Position numbers and translations under genes: made by a program
Shown: in pieces, positions 12,418 through 24,660 of the stretch
Layout: each line of letters starts with the position of its first letter
Numbering within the stretch: the first letter of the stretch is position 1
Notes under the pieces: model-generated
What the model was told of the DNA's origin: nothing
Databases searched by the model: none
What the model saw: the letters and a program-made list of their open reading frames with translations, nothing else
Origin: Leucaena leucocephala
Taxonomy: Eukaryota; Streptophyta; Magnoliopsida; Fabales; Fabaceae
Assembly (NCBI GenBank): GCA_037074615.1
Contig: CM073527.1
Coordinates: forward strand, 28,867,348-28,931,347
DNA: 64,000 nucleotides
Direction of reading: 5' to 3'

Positions 12418-15400
12418 TTAAGGAAAATCTGAATTCACTAGATTTATCCACAAGTTTGCCAGCGTGAGGAAATACTGCTTCCCATTCCAGGTCACCATTT
12501 TCATACCTGACAAAAATCACGACGAAAAAAAGAAAATCATTTATCGTATCACTTTTACTAGCACAAAAAAGATTCTGCTGGAGAGGGGATGCATGTAAAA
12601 AATAGCCCAAGGGCAAAGGATCAAAGGGAGATCCAGAATTTTAAAATACAAGATAACATGTTTATGGTGATAAACTTTCACCAGCCAATGAGTGATTTCC
12701 TGATCGCGCTAATAACGGACACTTGGACATCTTGAGAGGTGAGACACACTTGCTCGACACACTCTATATATCTCACTTTGAAAACACTATCGTGTGGTCC
12801 CCCTCCTTCAATTTAAATCTCAGATAACCTAAATATTTTTACGTTGTTTGCATTTTGAAGACAGCCACAACTATGGTACACCTACCTGGTATAAAACCAG
12901 CAGGTAAGGCTGATAACTGGCAAGTAGTTTCTTCTCCAGTGAAGATACAGCTCTGAAGTTCTTGCTCATCAAGCTCGTGAATATACTTAATCGATTCAAG
13001 CAATTCCCTTGAAATGCCTTCTTGCTCTACATCAGTTTGATTTGATACACAAAGAAGGGCTTCTTCAAGTCCTGAATCAGACCATATGGTATGACACTCA
13101 TTAACAAGTGCAAAAAATCTTGCAGGATCTACAGAACGTGATAACATCCATGGCTTGTGAAGTTTGGCTGCGAGTCCAACAATTTCTGCCACTCTACAAA
13201 TTTCTCCTAGTGCATGAATATACTGATAGCCTGTGTCAACCAACCATCCCACAAACAGGTAGGGTTTGTTTAGGACTAAATATAAATTCTTTAAACATTA
13301 TACCCAATAATCAGTAGCTTACCTTTTGGGTTAGATAATATCTGGTCGTGGACATTCCTCTGTACTGATTGCTTCCAAATGAAGGAACCGTGTTTCATCT
13401 CCTCAGAACAAACTAAGGCTATTTGGGACCACGCACTAAGATAATTAGATTGTTCTTCTCTTGAACCCAACTTGAGAACTTTTAACGTTGATAGAGCATC
13501 TTTCAGGAGTTCAATAGCAGATCTTATATTTGTCTCCGCCTATTCAAAATAAAATATGTAGTGACAGGTATTGTTAAAGCTAAATCAACATGTGCAAAAG
13601 ATTATCAATAAATTAAAGATACCAATAAGTAATTGCAGTCCATATCCATCAACTTCTCAAAGGTAACTGACAAAAATTACAACTTGCAGAGCCTGAAGCA
13701 GTTATAAAATCAAGTAAACTGCTAAAAGTTTATCAAACTCCACTGACAGTTCAAAATACGTTTGCACGTGCAAAGGCATGGACCTGTAAACATAAAATAT
13801 TCAATATTTTAGGAACTTCACGTACCATTGACAACCTTGATGTTAGCCTGTAATCTGACTCAAGAGGTTGAAACCTAGGTTCCTGCAAAACTTCAATAAG
13901 CTTGCCAAGACACACATTTCTTGTAGATTGATTCTCGGAAATATGTTCATTTGGTAGGACATTATACTGATGTAGCATGTCAGAGAATTCCTAAAACAGG
14001 AAACGAGTAAACAGGAGTGAGTTTTTGTTTGAGTACAACAACATAGATAATAGCCATAAAACAAGCAGGGAGATATAAACATACAGCAAAAAATACAAAT
14101 GTAAGCAAATCATATTATATTTCTCAAAGATAATCCAAAAGCCTCCTGCGAGTTTGTCAAAATTGAGATTCTATTAGAAATCATGAATGCATTTACATGA
14201 TTATGTAGAGGATTTCCAAATAATATTCGACAGAAAAGTGAAGTACACCCCTGAACATCTTTGAATCATGACCACTGTCTCCAAAAGGTGCACTTCCTTC
14301 TAGTCTAGCACACGAGTTCAGAACCCTCGGAACTTGTTCCAGGGAGGTATCTCATCCCTTATCAATTCATTATTTTCCACACATCTAATCGTACGAAATC
14401 AATCAGATTACTGGGGCGATCAGGCTGTCACCCTGCACCCCCTGGGGAAAAGATGCTGTGCTTATGAGAAGAATTTGAAAATAAAACACTGTCATACATC
14501 ATGACAAACATGCATGACTGAACACAACGATAATATTGTCCTTGCACATAAACTAACCTGAATTTCTTCCTGAAGAGCCTTTGCTTTTGCTTCTTCACCA
14601 TTAAGTGTAGCAACGCTTTGACCATTCTAAGTATTTCATGTAGAAAACAACATGAATCATTAAGGATTAACATTTTCTATAAAAAGGATGCAAGCCAACA
14701 AATAGTTACCGACCTTGAGATTCTGGAGATGGAACAGGACATCATTGGACAATTCATCTGTCAATTTGCAATAGAAATCTACATAATCAGGCGGCTCTAA
14801 TTTTGCTGATGACTGCAGAGGTAAATCCTTGTGATCTATAACAGATCCCTGATATTGGCTCTCTGCTTCGGGGAAGGCAGCCTTAAATTCCCATGATTCA
14901 TTCTCAAAACCATCATCACCATTAATCAAATCAGGTTCCAAAACCGTTGGTAAAGGTTGTAGCCCGTTTTCACTGACTTGTGGTTCATGATTAGAATGAG
15001 TGGTTTCCACAGATTCAAGGCTTCTAGTTCCATGTGAAGCATCCTTAAATTCCCAGGAGTCATTATTAAAATCATCGTCACCAGTGACCAAATTGGAGTC
15101 CAACACTACCTGACCATTTTCACTTGCTTTGGGTGCACCATGAGAAGTTTTTTGTTCAGCTTGACCATATAAATTCCATAGCAAATCATTGGTAGATAAG
15201 CTGGAACACGGGCTATTAAAGCTATTCTTTATAGAGGATGCTGGTACAAGAGAAGAAAAACCTTGAAACACAGAATACTCTTCGGTATCTGGCACCTCTT
15301 CGCCAAATATTGAGAGGGACAAGGCTTCCCTACGGTTCTCTGAGTTTACTTGGCTCTTCTGGAAATTGAAAAGAATAGCAACAATAAGATTATTGACACA

Positions 15401-17783
15401 AGGATAATAAAGACTAAATTAATGACTAAATAAAACAAATTCTTTAACAAATCCCTAGCGCAAAAATTAAGAATTTAGCATTTAATATCCTCTTTAAACC
15501 TTGATAATACAACATGATATACGAAAGGATTACATAGTACTCAATATTCTGATCTTATTTCTCATATACATCTAATATCCTAATTTTATTTGTGGTGCAA
15601 TTTTACCTATAATCTTTTTAATTTGGTGCAATTTCACCTATAATATTTTTAATTTGGTGCAATTTTACACATAATCTTATTTCTCAAGTATCAAAAATTG
15701 CACCAAATTAAAAGGATTATGGATAAAACTGCACCAAATTAAAAAGATTATTGATAAAATTACACCACAAATAAGATCAGAATACTGGATGCATATGAAA
15801 AATAAGATCAGAATATTTGGTACTATAAGATATCAAACTGATTCAGTACCTTCTGGTCAGTTCCAACTTCTGAAACTGCATCCTTAGATTCAAACAAATT
15901 TACGTCAAAATCAACATTATAATTTGCAGGGAAAGCATTGAAATTTTTGTTGTCATCATCCTGCTTTTTTTTGGAATCTGACTCTGATGTATGATGGACT
16001 TCACCCAGAGAACTAGGATAGAAATTAGAGCCAAAATCCAAGTCATCAGACTGATGAGATTCTGCTGCGACATATTGATCATCAGGATTACCGGGACCTT
16101 CATCAATTTTGCGTACTGTCTCAACAACCGGATCTATGGCAGCCAACTTTGTAGCTTCCTAAATACCAAATCCAGAGTGTGTGAATGAATGTTCCTTTAA
16201 AATCTGAGCACTACAAAATGAGGTAATCATGTTAAAAGGGCCCACCAAATTATAATTTGATCCGGATTCCGACACTTGAATATGATTTTGCACTGCAGAA
16301 CTTGGATTGAACTCAAATCCCAGGTTCCAATCATCAGCTTTGTGGGAAATCCTGCTGGATGAGTCCAAAATGTCACCGAATCCAAGCATACCATTATTGA
16401 AAGTGAATGCATATTCATCTGCACCGGTTGTTTCATGCTTTGTCTGTTCTACCTTAACAGCAGAATGCAAACATGTTAACTAAATTAAATCATTTAAAAT
16501 CAACATAAGGTTGTGTACTCAGACACATTAAAGAGAAGATATATTCATGTGATGAAATCAATCTCCCAATTAAGAGTATTGGAATCAGTTCATTAATGAA
16601 TATAAAATCACAGACCATGATGAGAGATGCCAGATGACATCCAGATTCAAATTACAGCAGCACAAAATGAAGCATGTAAAATACAAAAAAATACCATCTC
16701 GCATTTCCTTAGTAAAGTTCTTTTCATTTTGATTGAATTATCGAAAAGCCTTTGCTCCTGCTATGGGATGCTAAGGATAAGAATTGTATAAATCCATATA
16801 ATTATAATCTAGTGCTCGATTAATCGAACTTAGCAATAACGATACAATTGGAAACTAATAAGGAAAGAAAAAATGGGCATGCTTGTGATAGATATCATCT
16901 AAAGTCCATCACTTACTTAAGTATAAGCAGCAGCATCAATTTAATGGTTATCGATGCAATCATGCCAATTGTCCTTCATTACCTTAATATCATTGCTCTC
17001 AGTTCGGATTTCAGATTCTGCACACTTGAATTCCCATCCACCATCGTCATCGCTGGGGTCTTCTAATTCATCCACAGCATCAGAATTCAAATTGTTTAGA
17101 ATGGAGTTTAGTCCATTGGCGCCTACATTGGAAGCAGCCACAGTCGTAATGGAGCTGACGACGTTAGAGCTTGCTGCGGGCAAATTCAAATGAGACACAC
17201 TTAATACTGAAGCCGACCAGTTGTCATAATTCATCTGAGGACGTTGATTATACAAATTGGCAATTAAATCGTCGATTCTAATAGCGCCATTCGAATCGGA
17301 TTCCTTCTTGACGGAATCACCGTTTTTTTTAGAGAATACATTGGCATCATCTCCAAAAGGAAGATTGCCTGCGGTGGGTTCCTCCTCTACCTCCTCCTCG
17401 CCAAAGATTGACAGCGGCAGAGCACCCTGGGGCTTATTCCACCGGGGTTTTTCTGGCTCTGCCGGGGTCGGTTCCAACTCAACCCGATTGATCTCTTTTA
17501 CAGGGGAGCTGTTTTTCCGCGTGAGATCTTGGGAGACCCGAAGCGGGTCAACAAAATTATAAGCGTCGGAGGGGTTAGATGGGAAGTTGGAAGAGAAGAG
17601 TCCATTAGGTGTGTGGGCCGATCCGCCGTTGATCTGATTGGAATAGTTCATGAAATCGCCCCAGTCATCGTCATCGGCGGGGAGGTCTTTCCCATTGTTC
17701 TGAACAGGCTGATTTGGAAAAGAAACAGACTTGAAGTCACCAAAACTCTCGTCGTCATCGTCGTCTGCTTGATTATCAGGCAT
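12418..17783 (-). CDS. Large acidic synergin/aftiphilin-like trafficking protein (inferred)
   Basis: Nine minus-strand exons: 16983-17783, 16246-16452, 15850-16158, 14714-15358, 14558-14626, 13826-13990, 13323-13539, 12886-13275 and 12418-12506. The frame stays open through every junction and gives 963 aa. The N-terminal two-thirds is disordered and acidic. It carries repeated acidic-aromatic motifs: ESFGDF at 12-17, DDDDWGDF at 37-44, LSIFGEEE in exon 1 and again in exon 4, and three WEFK motifs (W250, W541, W595). The last two sit in a ~54-residue internal duplication. The C-terminal ~300 residues are ordered and helical (FVGWLVDTGYQYIHALGEI), ending NLWINLVNSDFP. FGDF-type motifs plus such a C-terminus resemble gamma-synergin and aftiphilin, which bind the AP-1 gamma ear and clathrin. 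The function is inferred, but the gene model is firm. I chose the ATG at 17783; the upstream open frame begins with GTG. Confidence 0.85.
15535..15825. mobile_element. Palindromic MITE in intron 3 of the synergin-like gene
   Basis: A 291-bp near-perfect inverted repeat. Both ends read TAGTAC then (after two variable bases) AATATTCTGATCTT, in opposite orientation. The arms carry repeated TTTAATTTGGTGCAATTTTA-type blocks, so the whole element folds into one long hairpin. No coding capacity. The flanks allow a TA target duplication with ends starting GTAC, which would suit a Tc1/mariner-type origin, but the boundary is ambiguous. It fills about 60% of the 491-bp intron and ends 24 bp from the exon 3 donor. 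Confidence 0.8.
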
Positions 17784-19021
17784 GGCAGAGAGATTTGACA
17801 CACGCCTTTCCCTTACTGTTGGTGTCTATCTCCCTGTGTGTATGTTGGGGCTAGGGGCGTCTTCTGGGTTTGCCCAGCCAGCTATACTCTAGACTAACAG
17901 GCGATTTCCCCCAAAAATTGATTTTTACTAGCATTTTCTTAAAAGAAAATGTTATTGTTGCCGCCATTAAATTATTAATTTCGGTTTCAATTAAAAATCT
18001 TAAATAATGTTAAAACGTTATTGTTAATATTTACTAAATTTTTTAAAACCGAATTTCTTGACGAGGATAGTTTATTAAAAAGCCAAAGGAGCAGTTTCAA
18101 TTTTAAACTATTGAATAATAACTACAGTTAAACCACCGGATCCGGGATGAATCGGGCAATTGAAAATAGACACTAAGGTTCAAACTCTTTTAGTATAATA
18201 AAAATTTATATATAATATAATAAAATTTATATTATATGTGGATTATGGATATGGACTGTTAATTTAAATATATATTGATCTATATATATATATATATGGT
18301 CAAACTAAACCCTTGCAACATATTTCTAAGCCTATGCTTGCGGTTACAAGTTAATAAGTATAAGAGAATCGTTGGCTCTTCGGTTAAATTTATAGAATTT
18401 GTCTTAATTAGTTAATTACGAGGATATATGGATTTGGGCAACGGGCATGACGCTCCTTGAATTCTTCTTTAGGGAGGAAGACGAGGTCGCACGGAGTCAG
18501 CGGCGGTCTTCTCCGATGGCAAGGTTCATATCTCGCCTCTTACTAGATCAGATGCATATTTCTGGATTTGTAATTTATTATCATCTAAAGTTCTTTTTTT
18601 TCGTGCGTGCGGACGCTGTATATCACCAAATCCAAATCCAAATCCCTTCATATATAGGATCATGTATATAACAAGCAATTAACGGACAAGTCGCTTGCAA
18701 ATCCAAGTAGGTAATTTTTTTTATACAAAAATTTTAAAAACAATTAAATTTATGATATTTTTTTAAATAATACTAATAATAATATTAATATTAAGTATAA
18801 TGAATTGTTAAAATTTAAATATTTAAAAATTAAAATATTTTTTAAATATTATTATTAAAATTATAATAAAATAATAATTGTATATTGACAAATGGGTTAA
18901 CTAGGTGAAATTTGAATCCATTCAAGAGTTCATATCCACATTTACACGGAAAACACAGAAAGTGGGATGAAACTAAAAGTCTAACACTAAATGAAGCATA
19001 TAACAAAATCTAATTAATTAA
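17784..19021. other. Intergenic spacer and promoter of the synergin-like gene
   Basis: The part near 17784-17900 is the promoter/5' UTR of the minus-strand gene. The rest is AT-rich, with runs such as TATATATATATATA near 18281-18296. A 74-codon open frame at 18447-18671 (+) has no recognisable features, and I do not call it. Confidence 0.35.
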
Positions 19022-19698
19022 CTACCGCGTGTGCATCAGAAGCAGCAGAGTTGGGATGAAGGCGACCATGAAAGCAGGAGGAGAAGGAAGGCTAGAAGTG
19101 GCAACAGAGAAGGATCCGGTGGGAGTGTTGGTGGTGAGAACTAGGACCATCCAGTCATTCTTGGAACCAAGTCCGATGCCGGTGTAGAGTGAGTTGTTGA
19201 GATACGAAGCGTAGCGATCATTGTGAGTGTAGTTAGAGAGGAGGACGGTGGGCTCCAACTTGGCAACACAGGCGGGCAGAGTAACGCCGTCCCTGGTGGT
19301 GTTGATGTCGAGGCCACATTTATCAACGTGTTTCTCGAAGTCTGGGAATTTTTGCGTCCCAGAAGCAGTTGGATAGTACTGGCTCACATTTTTACAAGGC
19401 ACGTCCTCCAGTTCATCTGCTATTTCGTTCGCCAGGCACGATGCTCTGCCCATTTCGGCCAGCACCGGCACGTTTTGACTCTGCCTGTAACTGTTTATGC
19501 CCTTCGATACACTCTCCTTCTCATCTGCACGCATGCGCCCACACACACATATCAATAATAAAGAAGAAGACGTTTCATATCATACAAACATATATATTGA
19601 TGAGATGATGTGGATGCGTGAGTGAGTTTACCTTTACAATGCGCCGGAGTGGAAAGCAAGAGGGAGGTGAGAACAGAGGCGACAAGGAAGGAGGCCAT
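19022..19698 (-). CDS. GPI-anchored secreted glycoprotein (At5g19250/At3g06035/At1g54860 family)
   Basis: Two exons on the minus strand, 19632-19698 and 19022-19524, encode 189 aa. An N-terminal signal peptide (MASFLVASVLTSLLLSTPAHC) is followed by a ~140-residue secreted domain. This domain has conserved cysteines (SCLANEIADELEDVPC, KCGLDINTTRDG, LPAC) and several N-glycosylation sequons (NVS, NTT, NYT, NNS). After a Ser/Pro-rich linker, the protein ends in a hydrophobic tail (AFMVAFIPTLLLLMHTR), as expected for GPI-anchor addition at the plasma membrane. The domain matches a plant family annotated only as GPI-anchored glycoprotein precursors; its biochemical function is unknown. It is divergently arranged with the dehydrogenase gene, whose start is 598 bp away. 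Confidence 0.9.
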
Positions 19699-20296
19699 GG
19701 TGATCGCACAGCGTTCCCAGAATGGGGAAATTGCTCTCTATGTAGTGACAGGTATCCACTGATATGTCTTCCACGTGCCGCCATGCAAAGCATTCAGATG
19801 CTGTCTTGCTGCTCGCTCGTTCCTTCTTAAATCATGCCCCAGGTTTTATCTAGTAAATCTTTCTTAGATTTGCTGGTTGGCTATTGGATTGGTTTGATTC
19901 AATATAGGCATAATAGTCCAACAATTGAAATCATCACATTTATTGTACCAAATTAATTTGGAGCAAGTGATTGAAACCAACTATTGAAGCCAATATATAA
20001 CTCCGTTTGAACAGAGGCAACATGCTTAACCGAGACCGAAACACGTTTCAAACCATATTCTGATCTTCAGACGTGTCCTATGCATGCGATGAACACGACA
20101 CGTAAACACCTCCTTCTGCCATTCGTCGGCGCCTGGCATACTCAAAATCACACGTGCAGCCATCTGAGATTGCCTCATTACTTGTTCCTGATCCATAACT
20201 AGCAGAAACCCACCCTCTGAATCACACTCCCATCATCACTCCGGAAACACCCCCGTTTCTCTCTCTTCACAGAATCTTGTGGTGCCTACGTGCAGA
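19699..20296. promoter_or_regulatory. Divergent promoter with RY and ABRE/G-box motifs
   Basis: The 598 bp between the two divergent starts contain: G-box CACGTG at 19772-19777 with RY core CATGCA at 19782-19787; an ACGTGTC ABRE at 20071-20077, followed three bases later by RY TGCATGC at 20081-20087; and CACGTG at 20151-20156. In known biology, RY motifs are bound by the B3 factors ABI3/FUS3/LEC2 and ABREs by bZIPs, and both drive seed-maturation genes. This fits the downstream dehydrogenase, whose Arabidopsis counterpart is seed-expressed. Confidence 0.65.
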
Positions 20297-21428
20297 ATGG
20301 CTTCCGGTGACCAACAATTTCCCCCACAGAAACAACACAAACTTCCCGGGAAAGAGCATGCTATGGATCCGATACCTCAATTCACCAGCCCCGACTACAT
20401 GCCCTCAAATAAACTTCAAGTGTGTGTGTGTGTATGAAGAGTCCTCGATCGTGTATTCATAATTTTCTTTTTCTAGATGGCAAGGCCATAATACCAACTT
20501 TTTTGAATGTTTCAGGGGAAGATGGCACTGATTACCGGCGGTGACTCTGGGATTGGACGAGCCGTATGCAATTTGTTTGCATTGGAGGGTGCCAGCGTGG
20601 CCTTCACATATGTGAAGGGACATGAAGAGAAGGACGCGAAGGACACGCTTGAAATGATCAAGAAGACAAAAACTGCGGATGCCAAGGAGCCCATAGCCAT
20701 ACCGGCTGACTTGGGTTTCGATGAAAGCTGCAAGAAAGCAGTGGATGACGTCGTCAAAGCGTTCGGCCGCATTGACATTCTGATCAACAATGCAGCTGAG
20801 CAATACGAGGCTGGATCTGTGGAGGAGATTGACGAGAAAAGGCTGGAGAGGGTGTTCAGAACTAATATCTTCTCCTATTTCTTCGTGACCAGGTAATTAA
20901 AATAAATAAATAATCAGATTTGATTAAGAATTTGTCGGGAGAATATATAAACCACACATGCAGGCATGCCCTGAAGCACATGAAGGAAGGAAGCAGCATC
21001 ATTAACACGACATCAGTGAATGCATACAAAGGAAACGCCAAATTACTGGACTACACGGCGACGAAGGGTGCCATTGTGGCGTTTACGAGGGGTCTGTCTC
21101 AACAACTGGTGAGCAAGGGAATAAGAGTGAACGGGGTTGCCCCAGGACCCATATGGACTCCGCTAATACCCGCCTCCTTCGAGGAGGAAGAAGTAGCTGA
21201 ATTTGGAGCTCAGGTGCCAATGAAGAGAGCTGGCCAACCTATCGAGGTTGCTCCCTCCTATGTATTTCTTGCCTGCAATCAGTGCTCCTCTTACGTTACT
21301 GGCCAAGTCCTTCACCCCAATGGTAACACGCTTGTACTCATTTATGCTTTTACTTGGCCTGTTCTTTACTTCTTTACTTTCTAACACACACCACGTTTTC
21401 TGCAGGTGGAACTGTTGTAAATGGCTGA
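20297..21428 (+). CDS. Seed-type short-chain dehydrogenase/reductase (glucose/ribitol dehydrogenase homolog, ChlADR-like)
   Basis: Four exons (20297-20419, 20516-20892, 20964-21322, 21406-21428) give 293 aa of the classical SDR superfamily. A hydrophilic N-terminal extension (FPPQKQHKLPGKEHAM...) is typical of the plant 'glucose and ribitol dehydrogenase homolog' group. Rossmann-fold features: TGGDSGIGR at 48-56, NNAA at 132-135, and the catalytic Ser184, Tyr197 and Lys201 (YTATK). The C-terminus NGGTVVNG is normal. Family members are NADP(H)-linked; the Arabidopsis counterpart (At1g54870, as I recall) is an aldehyde reductase abundant in maturing seeds. The substrate here is unknown. The last exon holds only eight codons including the stop. 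A GT microsatellite starts exactly at the donor of intron 1. Confidence 0.93.
20420..20434. repeat. (GT)n microsatellite beginning at a splice donor
   Basis: Exon 1 of the dehydrogenase ends at 20419 (CTTCAA). The intron opens directly with about seven GT units before ATGAAG. The canonical donor is therefore the first GT of the repeat. Confidence 0.85.
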
Positions 21429-21944
21429 AGTATGAGTGATATCCTCTGAATATGTATGTAGTGTGATCGGTTTCTGGTCTACACAAGAAGCCTGTTTTGT
21501 TCAGCGAGAGGAAAATGAGTTTGTAATTCAGCTCGTCTATAAATGTGAAGCTTAAGAAAATAAACTTATTGTTTTTGTCTACGTAGAAACGCATGAGAAT
21601 AACTATGTTTGTTATATGTGTGTGTGTGTATTTATATAGAGAGCGAGAGTGAGGGAATGTGAATGTGACAAAGATCAATGGGAATAAAGATCAAAACCCA
21701 GTTGTAGAAGTTCGTATTAGTATTGTAATAGCTAATAGCTTCTTCCTCAGTCGGCTTTAATGCTAGGTTGGAAGGACGATTCTCCTGGAAACTATTCTCA
21801 AAATACTACAGTAGAGGGAGATGATTTTCATCAAGTTGCCGATTCCTTTGTGAAAGCTCACAGTTTAATTCAAATATAAAATCCAGATAAAATATATTAC
21901 CCCAAAACTGCATTAGTCTTAAAATGTTATCAAATATTGTACTA
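21429..21944. other. Convergent 3' spacer, dehydrogenase and AMI1
   Basis: Expected 3' UTRs of both genes. A short GT tract lies near 21618-21630. No gene is supported. Confidence 0.4.
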
Positions 21945-24660
21945 TCAGACGTTATAAGCATAGTGGAAAGATGGTGTGATCTCTTGCTTAAGGAGGTCAT
22001 AGAGACGCTCAACAAGATTGAGCAAGAACCCATCTGCACCGTGTGTGGTCACCAAAGAAATTGATATGGGAAGGTCTCCATGCATCCCCATCGGTATGTT
22101 CACCTGCAAGCGTAACAAAATACGAAGTTACAACATCACAATAAAGGATTACAAATACGCAAGTTCAATAACAAAATCACAGTTTGTGTGATTCAAAAAT
22201 AAACCGAACCTGGCAAAGTCCCGATACTCCCGCAATGGACAACAGGGCAAAAGCCTTTGCACGAAAAATTTCCAGGTCAGGCGTACTTGTTCCTACTTTT
22301 GGCGGTGGCCCTGGAACAGTGGGAATAACGAGCACACCGAAATCCTGAAATTTTCAAAGAGAAAATGCCATTTGGAAGTTGGCAACTGAGCAAAGGAGAA
22401 AATGAATAAGAATATGTGATCTCCAGATATAATATCAGAGAAAGAGTACCCCAAGAAGCGCAGAAATAGCATCACGCATTTCCTCTTTTACTGACCGACA
22501 GAAATCAATGTTTTCCCCTGTTGTCCTTAGGGCTTCTGATACACGTTCTGATATTCCTGGACCTAAGTCAGGTTTCGTTGTACTAACCCATTCACCATGG
22601 TTATTCTTGAATTCGTACCTACATGTGATGCGGTATAAAGCAAGAAAACAGATTTCAATTTAAGGCAGTCCACAATACACAAGAATGGCACAACATAGAT
22701 AAGACCAAGGATTAACAGAAGAACTACACCTCTGAAGTAATCGCATGGCACTTGAAAGAGCTGCCAGAGATGGAATGTTATATCCTTGGTCTGATTGACT
22801 ATTACTCATGAAATGCCTTAGAGTTGGAACCCTGGCCTCTACATAGTCGCCCAAGATTTCATGCTTCAATACATCATCTACATAGGGGGAAAAAAGAAAA
22901 AACCTTTCGCTTAGATACAAAACTGATGTCATTCTCAAGAGACACTGCAAAAGGCCACAAAATGCTGATGTAATGACCCCACCTTCCAATTATAATTATA
23001 ACTATTATCTACAAGTAATTTATATACTCACCTCCATATAACTCCTCAACTGCTTTAATGAGAGTTTGCGCAACTAGATTGTGTGGAATGCTTGAAAGCT
23101 GAAGACAATCGTCTGCAATAATAATGCGAGTGGGTTTGACAGGTGCTACTTCAGGCAATTGCAGAAGCACACGTCCGACTCTGCTCAAAATCACAGGATC
23201 CCTAGCAAACCATCCTGGACGCGAAGTTGGAATGAGAAGGATGACACTCCAAGAAAAGTGCTCAACCACTTGTAAAGCTACTATTATAAGGCAACGCATG
23301 CTCAGTTGCTCACCATACAGTTAAAGATAAGAAATGAGCAGACTGAAAATACAGGCCTAAAGAGAAACAAAAAGATAAACCCAATCATTCTCACTTCTTG
23401 TTGTTCAAGACCATGATTTGTTTTTCTCCTGTCCTATTTTCATAAGCTGTGTATTTGGTGTATCTGATTCTGAACAAACACATGAAATAAGGACATTAAA
23501 ACCATTCAGAAACATGCATATTGAAGAAACCAAATAATAACTCTTTTATGTGTTCCCCATATTAATTGCCCGAGTCACTCATCAGTTATATTACCATCGG
23601 CCTTCAAAAATTTTGGTCCGTCCAAAAATTCCATGTTGCATTCACTATTAACTAAATATTTAAGAAAGATGCCAAATTTGCGGTTCCTTACCCACAGTGT
23701 CAAAACTCTGTGCCATGGGAACAACTCCTGATGTTGAAACAGCTCCGTGCGAAGGACGAAACCCAAAAATCCCACAATACGAAGAAGGCACTCTTACACT
23801 TCCTCCGGTGTCAGTTCCTATCGAACAAAGAATTTCGGTGTTCAAATAATGAACCAAGAGATGCCAGAAATTATGCAAAGAAGAATAGCTTACCTAAGGA
23901 GAAATCTACAAGCTTTGCACCAACTGCAACAGCAGAGCCGCTAGAAGAACCCCCAGGCACCCTATCAGCTGCACAAGGATTCGTGGGTGTGCCATAGTGT
24001 ATATTCTCTCCATTTATACTGCCAAACACAAATACTCAGCTAAATGTTTCAACAGATGTTCACAATTCACATGCCTGATCAGCAAAGATACACATACTCA
24101 CATGACCAGTTTCTTCACTGAATTTTCTGCCTATGTTAGAATCACAGACTTTTAGAAACTAATGGCCATGGTGATCGATAGACCGGAAAAGAAATGCTCA
24201 CTAGAAATTAGAACACGTGTGGGAATTGGAACCTGTAAGCCATTTCGTCCATGACAGTTGTACCAAGACAAGTGGCACCTGCATTCAGGAGAGCTGATAC
24301 AGCTGGAGCAGTGGATGAAGCCACCGGATGAGTTCTTGCCCAGTCAGGATTCCCGAATCCAGTCACATGCCCCTCCACATCAAATCTGTTTCAGAAGTAA
24401 AATTTCAAGAAAGAGTTGTGAAACAAATGACTCACGCATTTAAAATCTCCATCGAGGAGTATAGTTTAATTGAGAGGCATCGGAATCAGCAGATTTTAAG
24501 TTTAATAATAATTTGAATACTCCGTTAATCAATAGAGTGACAGGACTTACAGTTCTTTGACTGCAAAAGTAAGAGAACTTAACGGGAGACCCTGGGATGA
24601 AGAAGTTGGTCGGAGAATGAATTTCTCCATGAAAGCTCCGTAGTCTGAGAGTGTTGCCAT
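21945..24660 (-). CDS. AMI1: Amidase 1, indole-3-acetamide amidohydrolase type
   Basis: Nine minus-strand exons: 24551-24660, 24233-24385, 23894-24018, 23692-23817, 23032-23214, 22730-22877, 22450-22618, 22210-22344 and 21945-22103. The product is 435 aa. Amidase-signature family with the full Ser-cisSer-Lys triad: Lys35 in FAVKEL, Ser112 in PGGSSSGSAVAVG, and Ser136 in GTDTGGSVRVPSS. These are shifted by one residue from Arabidopsis AMI1 (K36/S113/S137 as I recall). In the family, AMI1 hydrolyses indole-3-acetamide to auxin (IAA) in the cytosol and nucleus. No N-terminal transit or signal peptide is evident. The protein is about ten residues longer than Arabidopsis AMI1. Everything needed for activity is present. 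Confidence 0.95.
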
